From Arcanobacterium haemolyticum DSM 20595 (GTDB lineage: Bacteria > Actinomycetota > Actinomycetes > Actinomycetales > Actinomycetaceae), in the NCBI RefSeq assembly GCF_000092365.1, contig NC_014218.1, positions 1,798,001-1,862,000 of the forward strand: a stretch of DNA of 64,000 nucleotides, in the 5' to 3' direction. The position numbers and the translations under genes were made by a program. A model generated the notes under the pieces. That model was not told the origin of the DNA, made no database searches, and was given only the letters and a program-made list of their open reading frames with translations. This document shows positions 21,877-28,844 of the stretch, in pieces (positions within the stretch are counted from its first letter, which is position 1; each line of letters starts with the position of its first letter).

Positions 21877-22218
21877 ATGAAAACGCCTAACTTAGAAACT
21901 TTGAATTCCTTGCAAAAAGCACCTGTCAACGATCCAATAGTAGCGGGCGCACCTATGGCTGGCACCGCTAGCATTGCCAGCCACGCCAGCAAAGCCAGCA
22001 ATGCTGGCACAAAATTTACAATCAGACTCAAACAATCTGATATGGGAATAATACGTGCAGCGTATCTACACGACCTTTCTTCAGGAATTTTCCAAGGATC
22101 GCTCTCTGCTTGGGCGACACATACACTACTTGGCAAGGCAAATGCCGTCGAGAAGCAACAAGGAGCACCTCTTCGTGAAGTAAATACAGGAGTTATTCCA
22201 CGCGGTCGATTAAACTAG
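21877..22218 (+). CDS. small ParB/ParG-like protein (putative ParA partner)
   Basis: A 113-residue protein starting at ATG 21877, with AAGGAAA at good spacing; an earlier in-frame ATG lies within the site B repeats. Residues 1-45 are low-complexity (Ala/Ser/Gly) and partly encoded by GCCAGC repeats. Residues 46-90 (KFTIRLKQSDMGIIRAAYL and following) have a beta strand then two helices, as in ribbon-helix-helix partner proteins. No family is recognised with certainty; the role is inferred from its place 28 bp after parA. Confidence 0.6.
   Translation: MKTPNLETLNSLQKAPVNDPIVAGAPMAGTASIASHASKASNAGTKFTIRLKQSDMGIIRAAYLHDLSSGIFQGSLSAWATHTLLGKANAVEKQQGAPLREVNTGVIPRGRLN
21954..22010. repeat. GCCAGC-type repeat cluster, site C, inside a gene
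   Basis: Six GCCAGC/GCTGGC words occur in 57 bp within the small parA-linked gene, encoding the peptide GTASIASHASKASNAGT. The density is far above the rest of the element. Confidence 0.6.
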
Positions 22219-22237
22219 AATCCTGAATCATTGGATC

Positions 22238-22345
22238 GGGCTGTATCAAAAGGCTGAAACTACCATCATTCCCGAACGTAAAACGTTGAGATGTCAACGC
22301 TTTGACTTAGGTAGATGATAGAAAACTGGCCTTTTGGTACAGCCC
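22238..22345. repeat. 108-bp MITE-like element or terminator hairpin
   Basis: The ends are 17-bp imperfect terminal inverted repeats (GGGCTGTATCAAAAGGC and GCCTTTTGGTACAGCCC, two mismatches); a further hairpin (AAACGTTGA-GATG-TCAACG) lies inside. No coding capacity. The ends resemble those of insertion sequences, so a miniature element is likely, but it could also act as the terminator of the int-parA operon. Confidence 0.55.
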
Positions 22346-22567
22346 CATTGTTTTCCGGAATTCTCTTCTAACTCATCAGGTAAGACTATAGAACGATAGC
22401 GCACACGAATAGCCACCTTGCTAGGGAAGATTTCTTTGAATTTTTCACCATCAACGCCACCCTTACTTCTTTTATTCTATCACTCCACTTCGCTCCATTG
22501 GATTGGATGGAATGATTTCGAGTAACACGAGAAATATGTAATAAATTCATATTTATTGTGCATCGCT

Positions 22568-22844
22568 CTACCGTGGCACACTGGAGCGACGCACGGTAGA
22601 ACTCCTACTTTTCCCTGACCTCCCAACAAAAAGTGTATTTTTGACCGTGAGGCACCTGTTGCCGCACGGTATTTCCACACATAATCTTAGCGACACCTAA
22701 AGTAGTTGAAGAGTGATGCGCTAACATTACATAAATTACTCGATTTTAGTAAGTGGCTATTTATAGGGATTTTAAGGGTCCATTTCACCGTGCGGCAGCT
22801 GTTGCCTCACGGTGAATTAGGGCACTTACTTTTAGCGACACCTA
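22568..22844. other. hairpin-repeat region, candidate replication or transfer origin
   Basis: Three imperfect palindromes with arms ACCGTG(A/C)GGCA and TGCC(G/T)CACGGT occur at 22568-22599, 22644-22670 and 22786-22814. The last two are each followed, after 16-17 bases, by a 13-bp direct repeat TTAGCGACACCTA (22687-22699, 22832-22844). The surrounding 770 bp (22219-22986) holds no convincing gene. Position between parA and the mob genes suits an origin; the activity is inferred. Confidence 0.5.
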
Positions 22845-22986
22845 GCAATAATCAGCGGTAATTGTCATGACATGGAGGGTGGTCAAGGTTTTATCTGTGG
22901 ATAACTTTCTAGTGTGGCATTTCTATGTGGGAGGCTTCTCGTATCATTGAACTGAAGTCTCCAATACTCCTAAAGGATGCGAAGTC

Positions 22987-23376
22987 ATGGCCTTAATCTT
23001 GCTTGTCGTTTTCTTACAAATCATGTTCTTTATTTTCTTGCTGCGCTATATCGTATTTGTCGAAGGCGCACTCGTCGGCTTTGTAGTCGCTGTATATATG
23101 TCGCACGATTTAGGATTTCACCCAGCGTATGGAGTGACGGTAGCAATTCTTATCGCGATTGCGAACCTAGTCTTGCAGTCAACCAAAGTTGGGTTTGCTT
23201 TATTGGCAACCACTTTCTCACTCATGTATGCCAACTTCGTTTATAAAATACTTGTTGAGCACTTCACTCCTGGTGACACTACATGGGGATGGTTCGGAGC
23301 GATCGTATGTTTCACAGTCAGCATGGCACTACATGGAGCCACATTCATTAACCGACGCGAAACGCTAAATACATAA
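22987..23376 (+). CDS. small hypothetical membrane protein
   Basis: A 129-residue protein with four hydrophobic segments (about residues 2-20, 25-45, 52-85 and 100-120) and almost no hydrophilic loops. ATG 22987 is preceded by AAAGGA nine bases upstream. I do not recognise a family. It stands alone between the hairpin-repeat region and a noncoding stretch, so entry exclusion or an immunity-like role is only a guess from position. Confidence 0.6.
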   Translation: MALILLVVFLQIMFFIFLLRYIVFVEGALVGFVVAVYMSHDLGFHPAYGVTVAILIAIANLVLQSTKVGFALLATTFSLMYANFVYKILVEHFTPGDTTWGWFGAIVCFTVSMALHGATFINRRETLNT

Positions 23377-23714
23377 CAGTGAATTCTGTATCTTTAACAA
23401 ATGAAAACAAGCCTATGGTGCTGGTTATCGCTACGCCGGGCTACGCTTACTGATCTGAGCGCCGTTGGCGCACGGACTTAGTGGATGTTTTTGTTCGTCC
23501 TGATCTTACATTGTAGCGCCGCGTCCTTTCATACAAGTCGCATAGCGACCTGGCCTGCGTGTTCTTTTCCCTGGCCTAGCCCACACCTGAATCATGAGCT
23601 AGGCCACCGCAGAACGTGCAGTCCAGCCACAGAGGGCTGTACTCCAGTCCCATGAACGACGCTGTCATTTCAGTGTCAGGACGACACAAAACAACACTCA
23701 CAAAGGAGACGATG
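23377..23714. other. noncoding stretch with short hairpins
   Basis: No gene is seen. It holds small inverted repeats (GCGCC-GTT-GGCGC near 23460; GGCCTAGC...GAGCTAGGCC at about 23572-23605). It may be regulatory or part of an origin; nothing recognisable. Confidence 0.35.
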
Positions 23715-24209
23715 ATGACCGTGCAGCAAGAAACTCACGTTGTAGAACCAACGGCTAACGCAATGGGAATTTGGTTTGATTTTCTTAATCGAGTTAAAGA
23801 TGGTTTTGAGGGTGACTCCATGAGCATTGAGCAGTTCACTGAGTGCGCTCAAGGCTACGAAAATGTTCTACGCGAAACCGTTGATAAAGTACTTGTTCGG
23901 GACTCGATAATCACCTTCGTAATCGATGAAGATTTTCGTCAGCACTGGGGACGATTCCCTGAAATTGATTTCATTCGGCTATCAAAGCGACCAGATTGGG
24001 CTTTAGCACGCCGCGTCGTTTGCTGTTTAAGTTTCATGGGTAAAAATCCTCATGCTATGTCCGCATCGGCAATGCTGAATTGGTGGGTTGGTGACAATGA
24101 TGAGGCAAATCGGCTCGCTAATGAAGCCTTAGAAATTGATGGCTCTCTTCGATTGGCAGTGTTGATGATGAACATTCTCATGTTCGACATTGTTCCACCA
24201 TGGAAGTAA
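23715..24209 (+). CDS. DUF4192-like protein
   Basis: A 164-residue protein starting at ATG 23715 (AAAGGAG with 6-base spacing; ATG 23712 is too close). The C-terminal half, WALARRVVCCLSFMGKNP through MLNWWVGDNDEANRLANEAL to EIDGSLRLAVLMM, matches the alanine-rich helical C-terminal part of actinobacterial DUF4192 proteins, which has a GDxxxAxxxLxxAL pattern. DUF4192 proteins are frequent on actinobacterial plasmids and phages with no known function. The N-terminal half is shorter than in full-length members. Confidence 0.6.
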   Translation: MTVQQETHVVEPTANAMGIWFDFLNRVKDGFEGDSMSIEQFTECAQGYENVLRETVDKVLVRDSIITFVIDEDFRQHWGRFPEIDFIRLSKRPDWALARRVVCCLSFMGKNPHAMSASAMLNWWVGDNDEANRLANEALEIDGSLRLAVLMMNILMFDIVPPWK

Positions 24210-24216
24210 ACCAATA

Positions 24217-24253
24217 AGGGTGTGGGAGCACTTGAAAATGCTCCCACACCCCT
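24217..24253 (+). terminator. terminator of DUF4192-like gene
   Basis: A 14-bp stem (AGGGTGTGGGAGCA with TGCTCCCACACCCT) around an 8-base loop begins 7 bp after the stop codon. Confidence 0.8.
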
Positions 24254-24261
24254 ATTTCGCG

Positions 24262-24375
24262 TATAATAGTGATTGAGTCCTTTACGGGATTCGCTTCAAG
24301 CGCTGATTTTTTGAAGCGTTTGGATTGGAGAAAAAGCGGGAGGCGCGCCGTAGGCGCGCCTCCCGTCTTTTTATT
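24262..24375 (+). ncRNA. candidate small RNA ending in a strong terminator
   Basis: A perfect TATAAT (24262-24267), though with a weak -35, is followed by a hairpin (24292-24299 with 24311-24318) and a GC-rich 13-bp stem (24337-24349 with 24353-24365) ending in TCTTTTT. This would give an RNA of about 100 nt. The last hairpin also has a U-tract on the minus strand and surely serves the convergent small gene at 24424, so the RNA itself is tentative. Confidence 0.35.
24337..24375. terminator. strong bidirectional terminator
   Basis: A perfect 13-bp GC-rich stem with a 3-base loop, flanked by AAAAAG on the left and CTTTTT on the right, so it works on both strands. Confidence 0.88.
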
Positions 24376-24423
24376 TATGCATGAGAATTTTTAGGTCGGT
24401 GCCGCTCCACTCCATTCCATTTA

Positions 24424-24738
24424 TTACCAGTTGTTGAAATGTTCTGGATGCGTTTCTTGATGTTCCTCTGATCCCAAAGTTGGTTTAGGCGGGGTGGATT
24501 GACGGAAGATTTTTTGAGCGGTGCCAGATAGATCTAAAGCGCGTTCAACTTCGCGTGGTTTAACTCCAAGCGCTTCAAGTTTTTGCCGTGCTATAGCAAC
24601 ACGGTCATAAATTTTTTCGACGTCGTTAAGCGCTTCTTCGATAGCCAAGAGCGCTTGTGTTTTTTCTTCTATCTGGGTTAGCTCATCCGCGAAAAAATTT
24701 CGTGCGGCGGAACTGACACTGGGTTTCGATGCGGCCAT
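24424..24738 (-). CDS. small hypothetical protein, coiled coil
   Basis: A 104-residue hydrophilic protein. Residues 15-60 (DELTQIEEKTQALLAIEEAL onwards) form a likely coiled coil; the tail is Pro/His/Glu-rich. It is the only minus-strand gene between the origin-like region and mobC and ends just before a strong bidirectional terminator. No family is recognised; a transfer accessory or regulatory role is possible from its place next to the candidate oriT. Confidence 0.55.
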   Translation of the reverse strand: MAASKPSVSSAARNFFADELTQIEEKTQALLAIEEALNDVEKIYDRVAIARQKLEALGVKPREVERALDLSGTAQKIFRQSTPPKPTLGSEEHQETHPEHFNNW

Positions 24739-24871
24739 GAGGATGTCTTTCTTTCGATATAAAAATTATCCTCGTAGCGATTCTCCACCGCCTAGTTTAG
24801 AGGATTTTATTTTTCTTGTACACGGAAAAGATTCAGCGCGCAGCGCCCTTTCTTTCAGTGATACAACTACA

Positions 24872-24940
24872 CCCGAACGTATAGGACGTTAGTCGGGGTA
24901 GTACGGGTAGCAAGCAACGCAAATGTATATACACATTTGC
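24872..24940. other. candidate oriT / MobC operator region
   Basis: Two inverted repeats precede mobC: CCCGA...TCGGG (24872-24897) and a perfect GCAAATGT-N6-ACATTTGC (24919-24940). In mobilisable elements with a MobC and a MOBP relaxase, oriT usually lies just upstream of mobC and contains inverted repeats beside the nick. I cannot place the nick. Confidence 0.45.
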
Positions 24941-24989
24941 CCCTGACGTGTTAAAATGGATGTATCATCCAAACCTTTTAGGAGGAGTC

Positions 24990-25376
24990 GTGGAATCAAA
25001 TTCCACGCCTAACCGATCTCGTAAACGAGCACGGATAGTGTACTTTTCCGAAGAAGAATTGAATCAAATAGCGCAGCGTATGCGTTCCCAAGGGCTTAAA
25101 AATTTCTCCAAGTTTGCCCGCCAAACTCTCACAAGTGGAGTCATTGTCACGAGCACTAAGAGTGCTGGAGCTGAAAGAATCAGCCGTGAAATTGCTGCTA
25201 TAGGCAATAATATTAATCAGATTGCACGCAAGGCGAATACTGAAAATATTGCCACCTATGAACAGGTTTTGGCAGCTATTGACCTGCTGGATGAGGTTCG
25301 CAAGTTAGTTCAGTCCGAACTTGGGAGCGCGCGTGGCCGTGGTGAAAATCCATCCGATAAGTCAAACACTGCATAA
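24990..25376 (+). CDS. mobC: MobC family mobilisation protein
   Basis: A 128-residue relaxosome accessory protein expected to bind oriT and help the relaxase. The N-terminal basic RSRKRARIVYFSEEELNQIAQRM suits a ribbon-helix-helix fold, and EIAAIGNNINQIARKANTEN is the MobC signature helix. I start at GTG 24990, seven bases after a strong AGGAGGAG, not at the upstream ATG 24948, which lacks a site. Its 3' end overlaps the relaxase start by 44 bp. Confidence 0.9.
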   Translation: MESNSTPNRSRKRARIVYFSEEELNQIAQRMRSQGLKNFSKFARQTLTSGVIVTSTKSAGAERISREIAAIGNNINQIARKANTENIATYEQVLAAIDLLDEVRKLVQSELGSARGRGENPSDKSNTA

Positions 25377-26700
25377 GGCGATTGCGTATATTACGCAAGA
25401 CGCTAAGACGAACTCTGGCATTTTATGTTCGTCTAATTGTGCTGTTGTGCCATCGGATGCTGATAATATTACGGCTGTCATGCGCTCGGCTTTAGCTGAT
25501 GCTGAGGTAAAACGCGGGGTCGGCAGACCGGGTTCAGTTCTAGCTTTTCATGTGATTCAATCCTTCAAACCTGGTGAAGTTGATGCAGATAAAGCTCATG
25601 AGATTGGCTGGAAATTTGCTCAGGCTATCACTGGTGGAGAACACGATCTAGTCGTTGCTACACACGTTGATCGAGGGCATATACATAATCATATTATTTT
25701 CTGCTCGGCTAACAGAGTGACTGGTAAGCGGTATCGGAACCCTAATTCTAATCTGAAAAAAATTCGTAGAATCTCAGATGAGTTAGTGTGTCAGTATGGA
25801 TTATCAGTCATTGAGCCGGAGGGGCGAGGAACACGGTTATCGTCAATCTATGCAGATGCTTATGCTCAGCATGGAAAAGAGTTTTTACGATTTGCCATTG
25901 ATGATGCTGTTCAAAACTCTCATTCGTGGCAAGCTATGGTTGATACTTTATCCGAGTCCGGTGTTACGGTATCTATGCGCGGGGCACATATCCTGTTTGA
26001 TTGTGAACAGGTTGGGCGCGGTGTTCGCGGAAAAACGCTGGGTGAAAACTATACCGAGCACGCTCTTCATTCACGTCTTGGCCGTGAAGCAATGAGTGAA
26101 TTTATTGTGGCGAAAAATCTCGTTACTCGTGTCGATGATAAGCGTTGGCAGGTACGTATTCCAGGTAAGAAACCCGCCCAATACTTCGTAGTTTCAGATC
26201 AACGGATTATTGATCACGGTCGGCAAATGCGACTCTATTTACCAGCTAGTGGCTCACTGACGATTCTTAACCATCAAGGGCAGATAGCCCATTCACTTAA
26301 TGTTGAAGATCTCTATCAGTCATTTAGTAGGCCAACTCCTATCATGTCTCAACATCCTCATGTGCGTGTTGAACGTGGTACGAGTGCGGCGCAAAAACGT
26401 TACTTTTCATATCTCGATTCGAAGATCGAATCGATTAAGGATGACGCAGCTACTACGTCATTACTTGCCGAGATACTACGCGATACTCAGCCAGAAGATA
26501 TTCCGTTAGCAATAGAAAGCAAGCTAAGCCAGGCACACCGCAGGCTAAATCTGTTTATTGCACAACGTCAGAAACTCATTGATAAAGGCCAACCTGTGGA
26601 AGGGATGGATCAGAAAATCTCGGCAATACAAGAGCAACAACGTGCACTTCTTACCTTACGAAAGCAACTAGAAAAAAGACACAAAGAAAGGAATAGATAA
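25333..26700 (+). CDS. MOBP-type relaxase (MobA/VirD2 family)
   Basis: Conjugative relaxase, 455 residues, expected to nick oriT and lead the strand into the recipient. Motif I has the catalytic Tyr in LHKAIAYITQDAKT; FHVIQSFKPGEV is the family's second block; motif III is HVDRGHIHNHIIF with the metal-binding histidines. The C-terminal half (after about residue 240) is not catalytic and ends in a Lys/Arg-rich coil. GTG 25333 has GGGAG five bases upstream and starts MAVVKIHPIS, the usual beginning. It overlaps mobC and touches the PcfB-like gene by one base. Confidence 0.92.
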   Translation: MAVVKIHPISQTLHKAIAYITQDAKTNSGILCSSNCAVVPSDADNITAVMRSALADAEVKRGVGRPGSVLAFHVIQSFKPGEVDADKAHEIGWKFAQAITGGEHDLVVATHVDRGHIHNHIIFCSANRVTGKRYRNPNSNLKKIRRISDELVCQYGLSVIEPEGRGTRLSSIYADAYAQHGKEFLRFAIDDAVQNSHSWQAMVDTLSESGVTVSMRGAHILFDCEQVGRGVRGKTLGENYTEHALHSRLGREAMSEFIVAKNLVTRVDDKRWQVRIPGKKPAQYFVVSDQRIIDHGRQMRLYLPASGSLTILNHQGQIAHSLNVEDLYQSFSRPTPIMSQHPHVRVERGTSAAQKRYFSYLDSKIESIKDDAATTSLLAEILRDTQPEDIPLAIESKLSQAHRRLNLFIAQRQKLIDKGQPVEGMDQKISAIQEQQRALLTLRKQLEKRHKERNR

Positions 26701-27248
26701 TGGCATTACTCGAAGCTAGCGAAGCTGTGGCAACAGGCCAACAGTTCGTCTCTATGACTGCACGAGCAGTAACAAAAGGTATTAGCTTAACGTATTCAAC
26801 AGCTAGACCACTAACGAAAGGAGCTCTTCTAGCTAGCGTCAAGTCTGCACAGCTGGCCGTAAAGGGAGTCAAAGCTGGCACACATAAAATCGGTGATGGC
26901 TCAACTAAGTTCAAAGCACTTGTTGGCCAAGGCGATTTACACCCGATAGAGGTATCAAGCGAACTCGTTAAAGACTTCAAGAAAGATTTAAAAAAGCGTG
27001 GGGTCGATTTCGCGGTAGAAAAAGGCGCAGACGGAAAGACTTACATACACTTTATCGGTAAAGATGCCGACACGATTAAGCACGCATTATCTCAGGCACG
27101 CACACGCCTAGAAGGCAGTATTGAGCAGACAAAGCGGCCGCAGACACGATCCGATCTCGCCAATCATATCCAGACTAAGGCGCAAGAAAAGAAACTCACG
27201 CCTCCTACCGCACTTCCGAAGCAGACGTTGAAAGCACCTAAACGATGA
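26700..27248 (+). CDS. PcfB/DUF3801 family conjugation protein
   Basis: A 182-residue protein whose central part, HPIEVSSELVKDFKKDLKKR then GVDFAVEKGADGKTYIHFIG with KDADTIKHAL, matches PcfB (DUF3801), which works with the relaxase and coupling protein in pCF10-type conjugation. The N-terminal 60 residues are rich in Ala/Lys. Residues 146-157 (RPQTRSDLANHI) match the tails of two neighbouring proteins. The ATG overlaps the relaxase stop (TAATG), so they are translated together. Confidence 0.82.
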   Translation: MALLEASEAVATGQQFVSMTARAVTKGISLTYSTARPLTKGALLASVKSAQLAVKGVKAGTHKIGDGSTKFKALVGQGDLHPIEVSSELVKDFKKDLKKRGVDFAVEKGADGKTYIHFIGKDADTIKHALSQARTRLEGSIEQTKRPQTRSDLANHIQTKAQEKKLTPPTALPKQTLKAPKR

Positions 27249-28120
27249 ACCAGACAGTAGCAGACGTCAGGAGAGTGCTGAGCATAATAGCCAGATATGA
27301 AGATAGTATCAGGCGGCCACAAGAACAACGGTGGACATTAGTAACAGGGCACCCCCAATGGTGTAGCAATAATCATCTTGATCAACAAAATCCCGTCCAG
27401 GGAATCAAATCTTTGGACTTTGATAAGTACTATCAATACGCAAAAAAGTGCTTTTGCTACTTACCTTTTGGCCAAAGCGTCGATAGCGTTCTGTCCTACA
27501 CATATGCGAAATATGATGCGGTATTTGTTTGCCGAACCCCATTGATCTATAAAAATATGGGGTGGAGCAGCAATAATATCTTCCATACACAAAACCATAT
27601 CCATAAAGAGGTAGAACCCGAGCCGCAAGGGCACGGTCTAAGTGTCGAAACACTAAAGCAGCTACCAGAATTGTTAGAGCGGCCAGCAGCAGTGTTCAAT
27701 AGCCTTACTAAAAATAATGCATACACTGCGCTCTTGGACGCAAAAGACAATGCTGGCCGAGTCATACTCGTTGCTTTACAGCCGGACGGTCGAGCATATT
27801 ACCAAGGGCAATACGTTAATGAAACTATCGCACTAAGTGTCTACGGCCGAAATAGTATTGAGCAATTCCTGCAAAGGAATGTCGAACAAAACGCTATCAA
27901 GTATGTAAATCTAGAGATATTAAAAGAGCTTATACCGATACCCGCGCTACAATTGCTCGGCTCAAATATAAGCTCTACTAAGAGCATACAGCAACCACCA
28001 GCTATTCCGCAACCCCACACCAGGGAAGATCTAACAGCACGAATCTCTGGCCATATCTCAGATCATCCCAGTCCAGCCCCCGCATCTCCATCAATATCTC
28101 CAGAAAGATCCAAACGATGA
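27245..28120 (+). CDS. PBECR/MuF-C-like putative nuclease effector
   Basis: A 291-residue protein overlapping its upstream gene by 4 bp. Residues 133-225 (LPELLERPAAVFNSLTKNN, then ALLDAKDNAGRVILVALQPD, then ALSVYGRNSIEQFLQ and AIKYVN) match the phage MuF C-terminal/PBECR domain, a predicted RNase fold (barnase-EndoU-colicin E5/D-RelE-like) found in polyvalent proteins of phages and conjugative elements. The N-terminal 130 residues are Tyr/Cys-rich and unrecognised. Residues 256-267 hold the shared P-x-T-R-x-D-L tail motif, then a Pro/Ser-rich end. Catalysis is not shown. Confidence 0.65.
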   Translation: MNQTVADVRRVLSIIARYEDSIRRPQEQRWTLVTGHPQWCSNNHLDQQNPVQGIKSLDFDKYYQYAKKCFCYLPFGQSVDSVLSYTYAKYDAVFVCRTPLIYKNMGWSSNNIFHTQNHIHKEVEPEPQGHGLSVETLKQLPELLERPAAVFNSLTKNNAYTALLDAKDNAGRVILVALQPDGRAYYQGQYVNETIALSVYGRNSIEQFLQRNVEQNAIKYVNLEILKELIPIPALQLLGSNISSTKSIQQPPAIPQPHTREDLTARISGHISDHPSPAPASPSISPERSKR

Positions 28121-28365
28121 ATAGAATCATGATCTGCGCACCTATCAGTGGCGCCATAACACAAACTCCTGACGGCGCACGCTTTAGCGTACGTGTAGAA
28201 GATTTGCGCGTAATAGTCGAAGCGCGTGGCGAGATCGGATCATTCTTGACCGAGAACACCGATATTTTCCCTGACGGGCAAGACGTATTCATATCCGGAA
28301 CCCTCAATGAAGCTTCAACACCAATAGTGATTGAAGCTACCAACGTTGGTCTACCAGTAATCTAG
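28117..28365 (+). CDS. small hypothetical protein of the transfer operon
   Basis: An 82-residue protein overlapping the PBECR-like gene by 4 bp (ATGA). The alternating hydrophobic pattern (FSVRVEDLRVIVEA, QDVFISGTLNE, IVIEATNVG) predicts a small all-beta fold, possibly OB-like. No family is recognised. Its coupling to the PBECR-like gene would also fit an immunity protein or single-strand-binding helper, neither of which the sequence proves. Confidence 0.6.
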   Translation: MNRIMICAPISGAITQTPDGARFSVRVEDLRVIVEARGEIGSFLTENTDIFPDGQDVFISGTLNEASTPIVIEATNVGLPVI

Positions 28366-28373
28366 GGGGCGTA

Positions 28374-28844
28374 ATGATAACCGATGCTCGAATCCGAATT
28401 TTGGGTACGTCAACTCGCGCAGACTTAGACGCATCTCTTGGCCACCTGGCGCCTATGTCAAGCGAAGGACTAGACGAAGGCTCACGATATTTACGCCGAA
28501 GCGGTCTACCGATTGAACCTACACTGATTTTCGATCATCCTCACTTACTTCTCGTATGCCAAGAAGACGACGAACTATTTATCAAGGCATTAACGTCCGG
28601 CAAGCTACTTCATTCCGATCCAGAAGTAGAAATAGAGGTCGATGGTCGAACTAACGTCGTTGCAACAAGAACGAAGACAACTATCTCCCAAACTGTTAAA
28701 TCGCGGCCACAAACACGCACAGAACTTGTGCTACGCATTATTCAGAATCAAAAAGCCCATAATCAAACACACCTACTTTGCCAGCAACGAAATCGCCAAC
28801 CGCGCATTGAACTATCTCCTAAAACCGAAAGTAGCCAATCATGA
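28374..28844 (+). CDS. hypothetical protein with shared C-terminal motif
   Basis: A 156-residue protein between the small beta protein and the coupling protein, overlapping the latter by 4 bp. The N-terminal 90 residues look globular (alpha/beta); residues 111-122 (RPQTRTELVLRI) repeat the motif of the PcfB-like and PBECR-like proteins, followed by a Gln/Asn/Arg-rich tail. No family is recognised. The shared tail suggests it is handled by the same machinery as the other two. Confidence 0.6.
   Translation: MITDARIRILGTSTRADLDASLGHLAPMSSEGLDEGSRYLRRSGLPIEPTLIFDHPHLLLVCQEDDELFIKALTSGKLLHSDPEVEIEVDGRTNVVATRTKTTISQTVKSRPQTRTELVLRIIQNQKAHNQTHLLCQQRNRQPRIELSPKTESSQS

Noticed and set aside
21811-22010. 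Repeats near parA as a CRISPR array
   Set aside because: Units are short, unevenly spaced and partly inverted; there are no uniform spacers or cas genes.
22480-22680. 66-codon minus-strand frame in the hairpin-repeat region
   Set aside because: It crosses the palindromes, has no ribosome site and no recognisable protein features.
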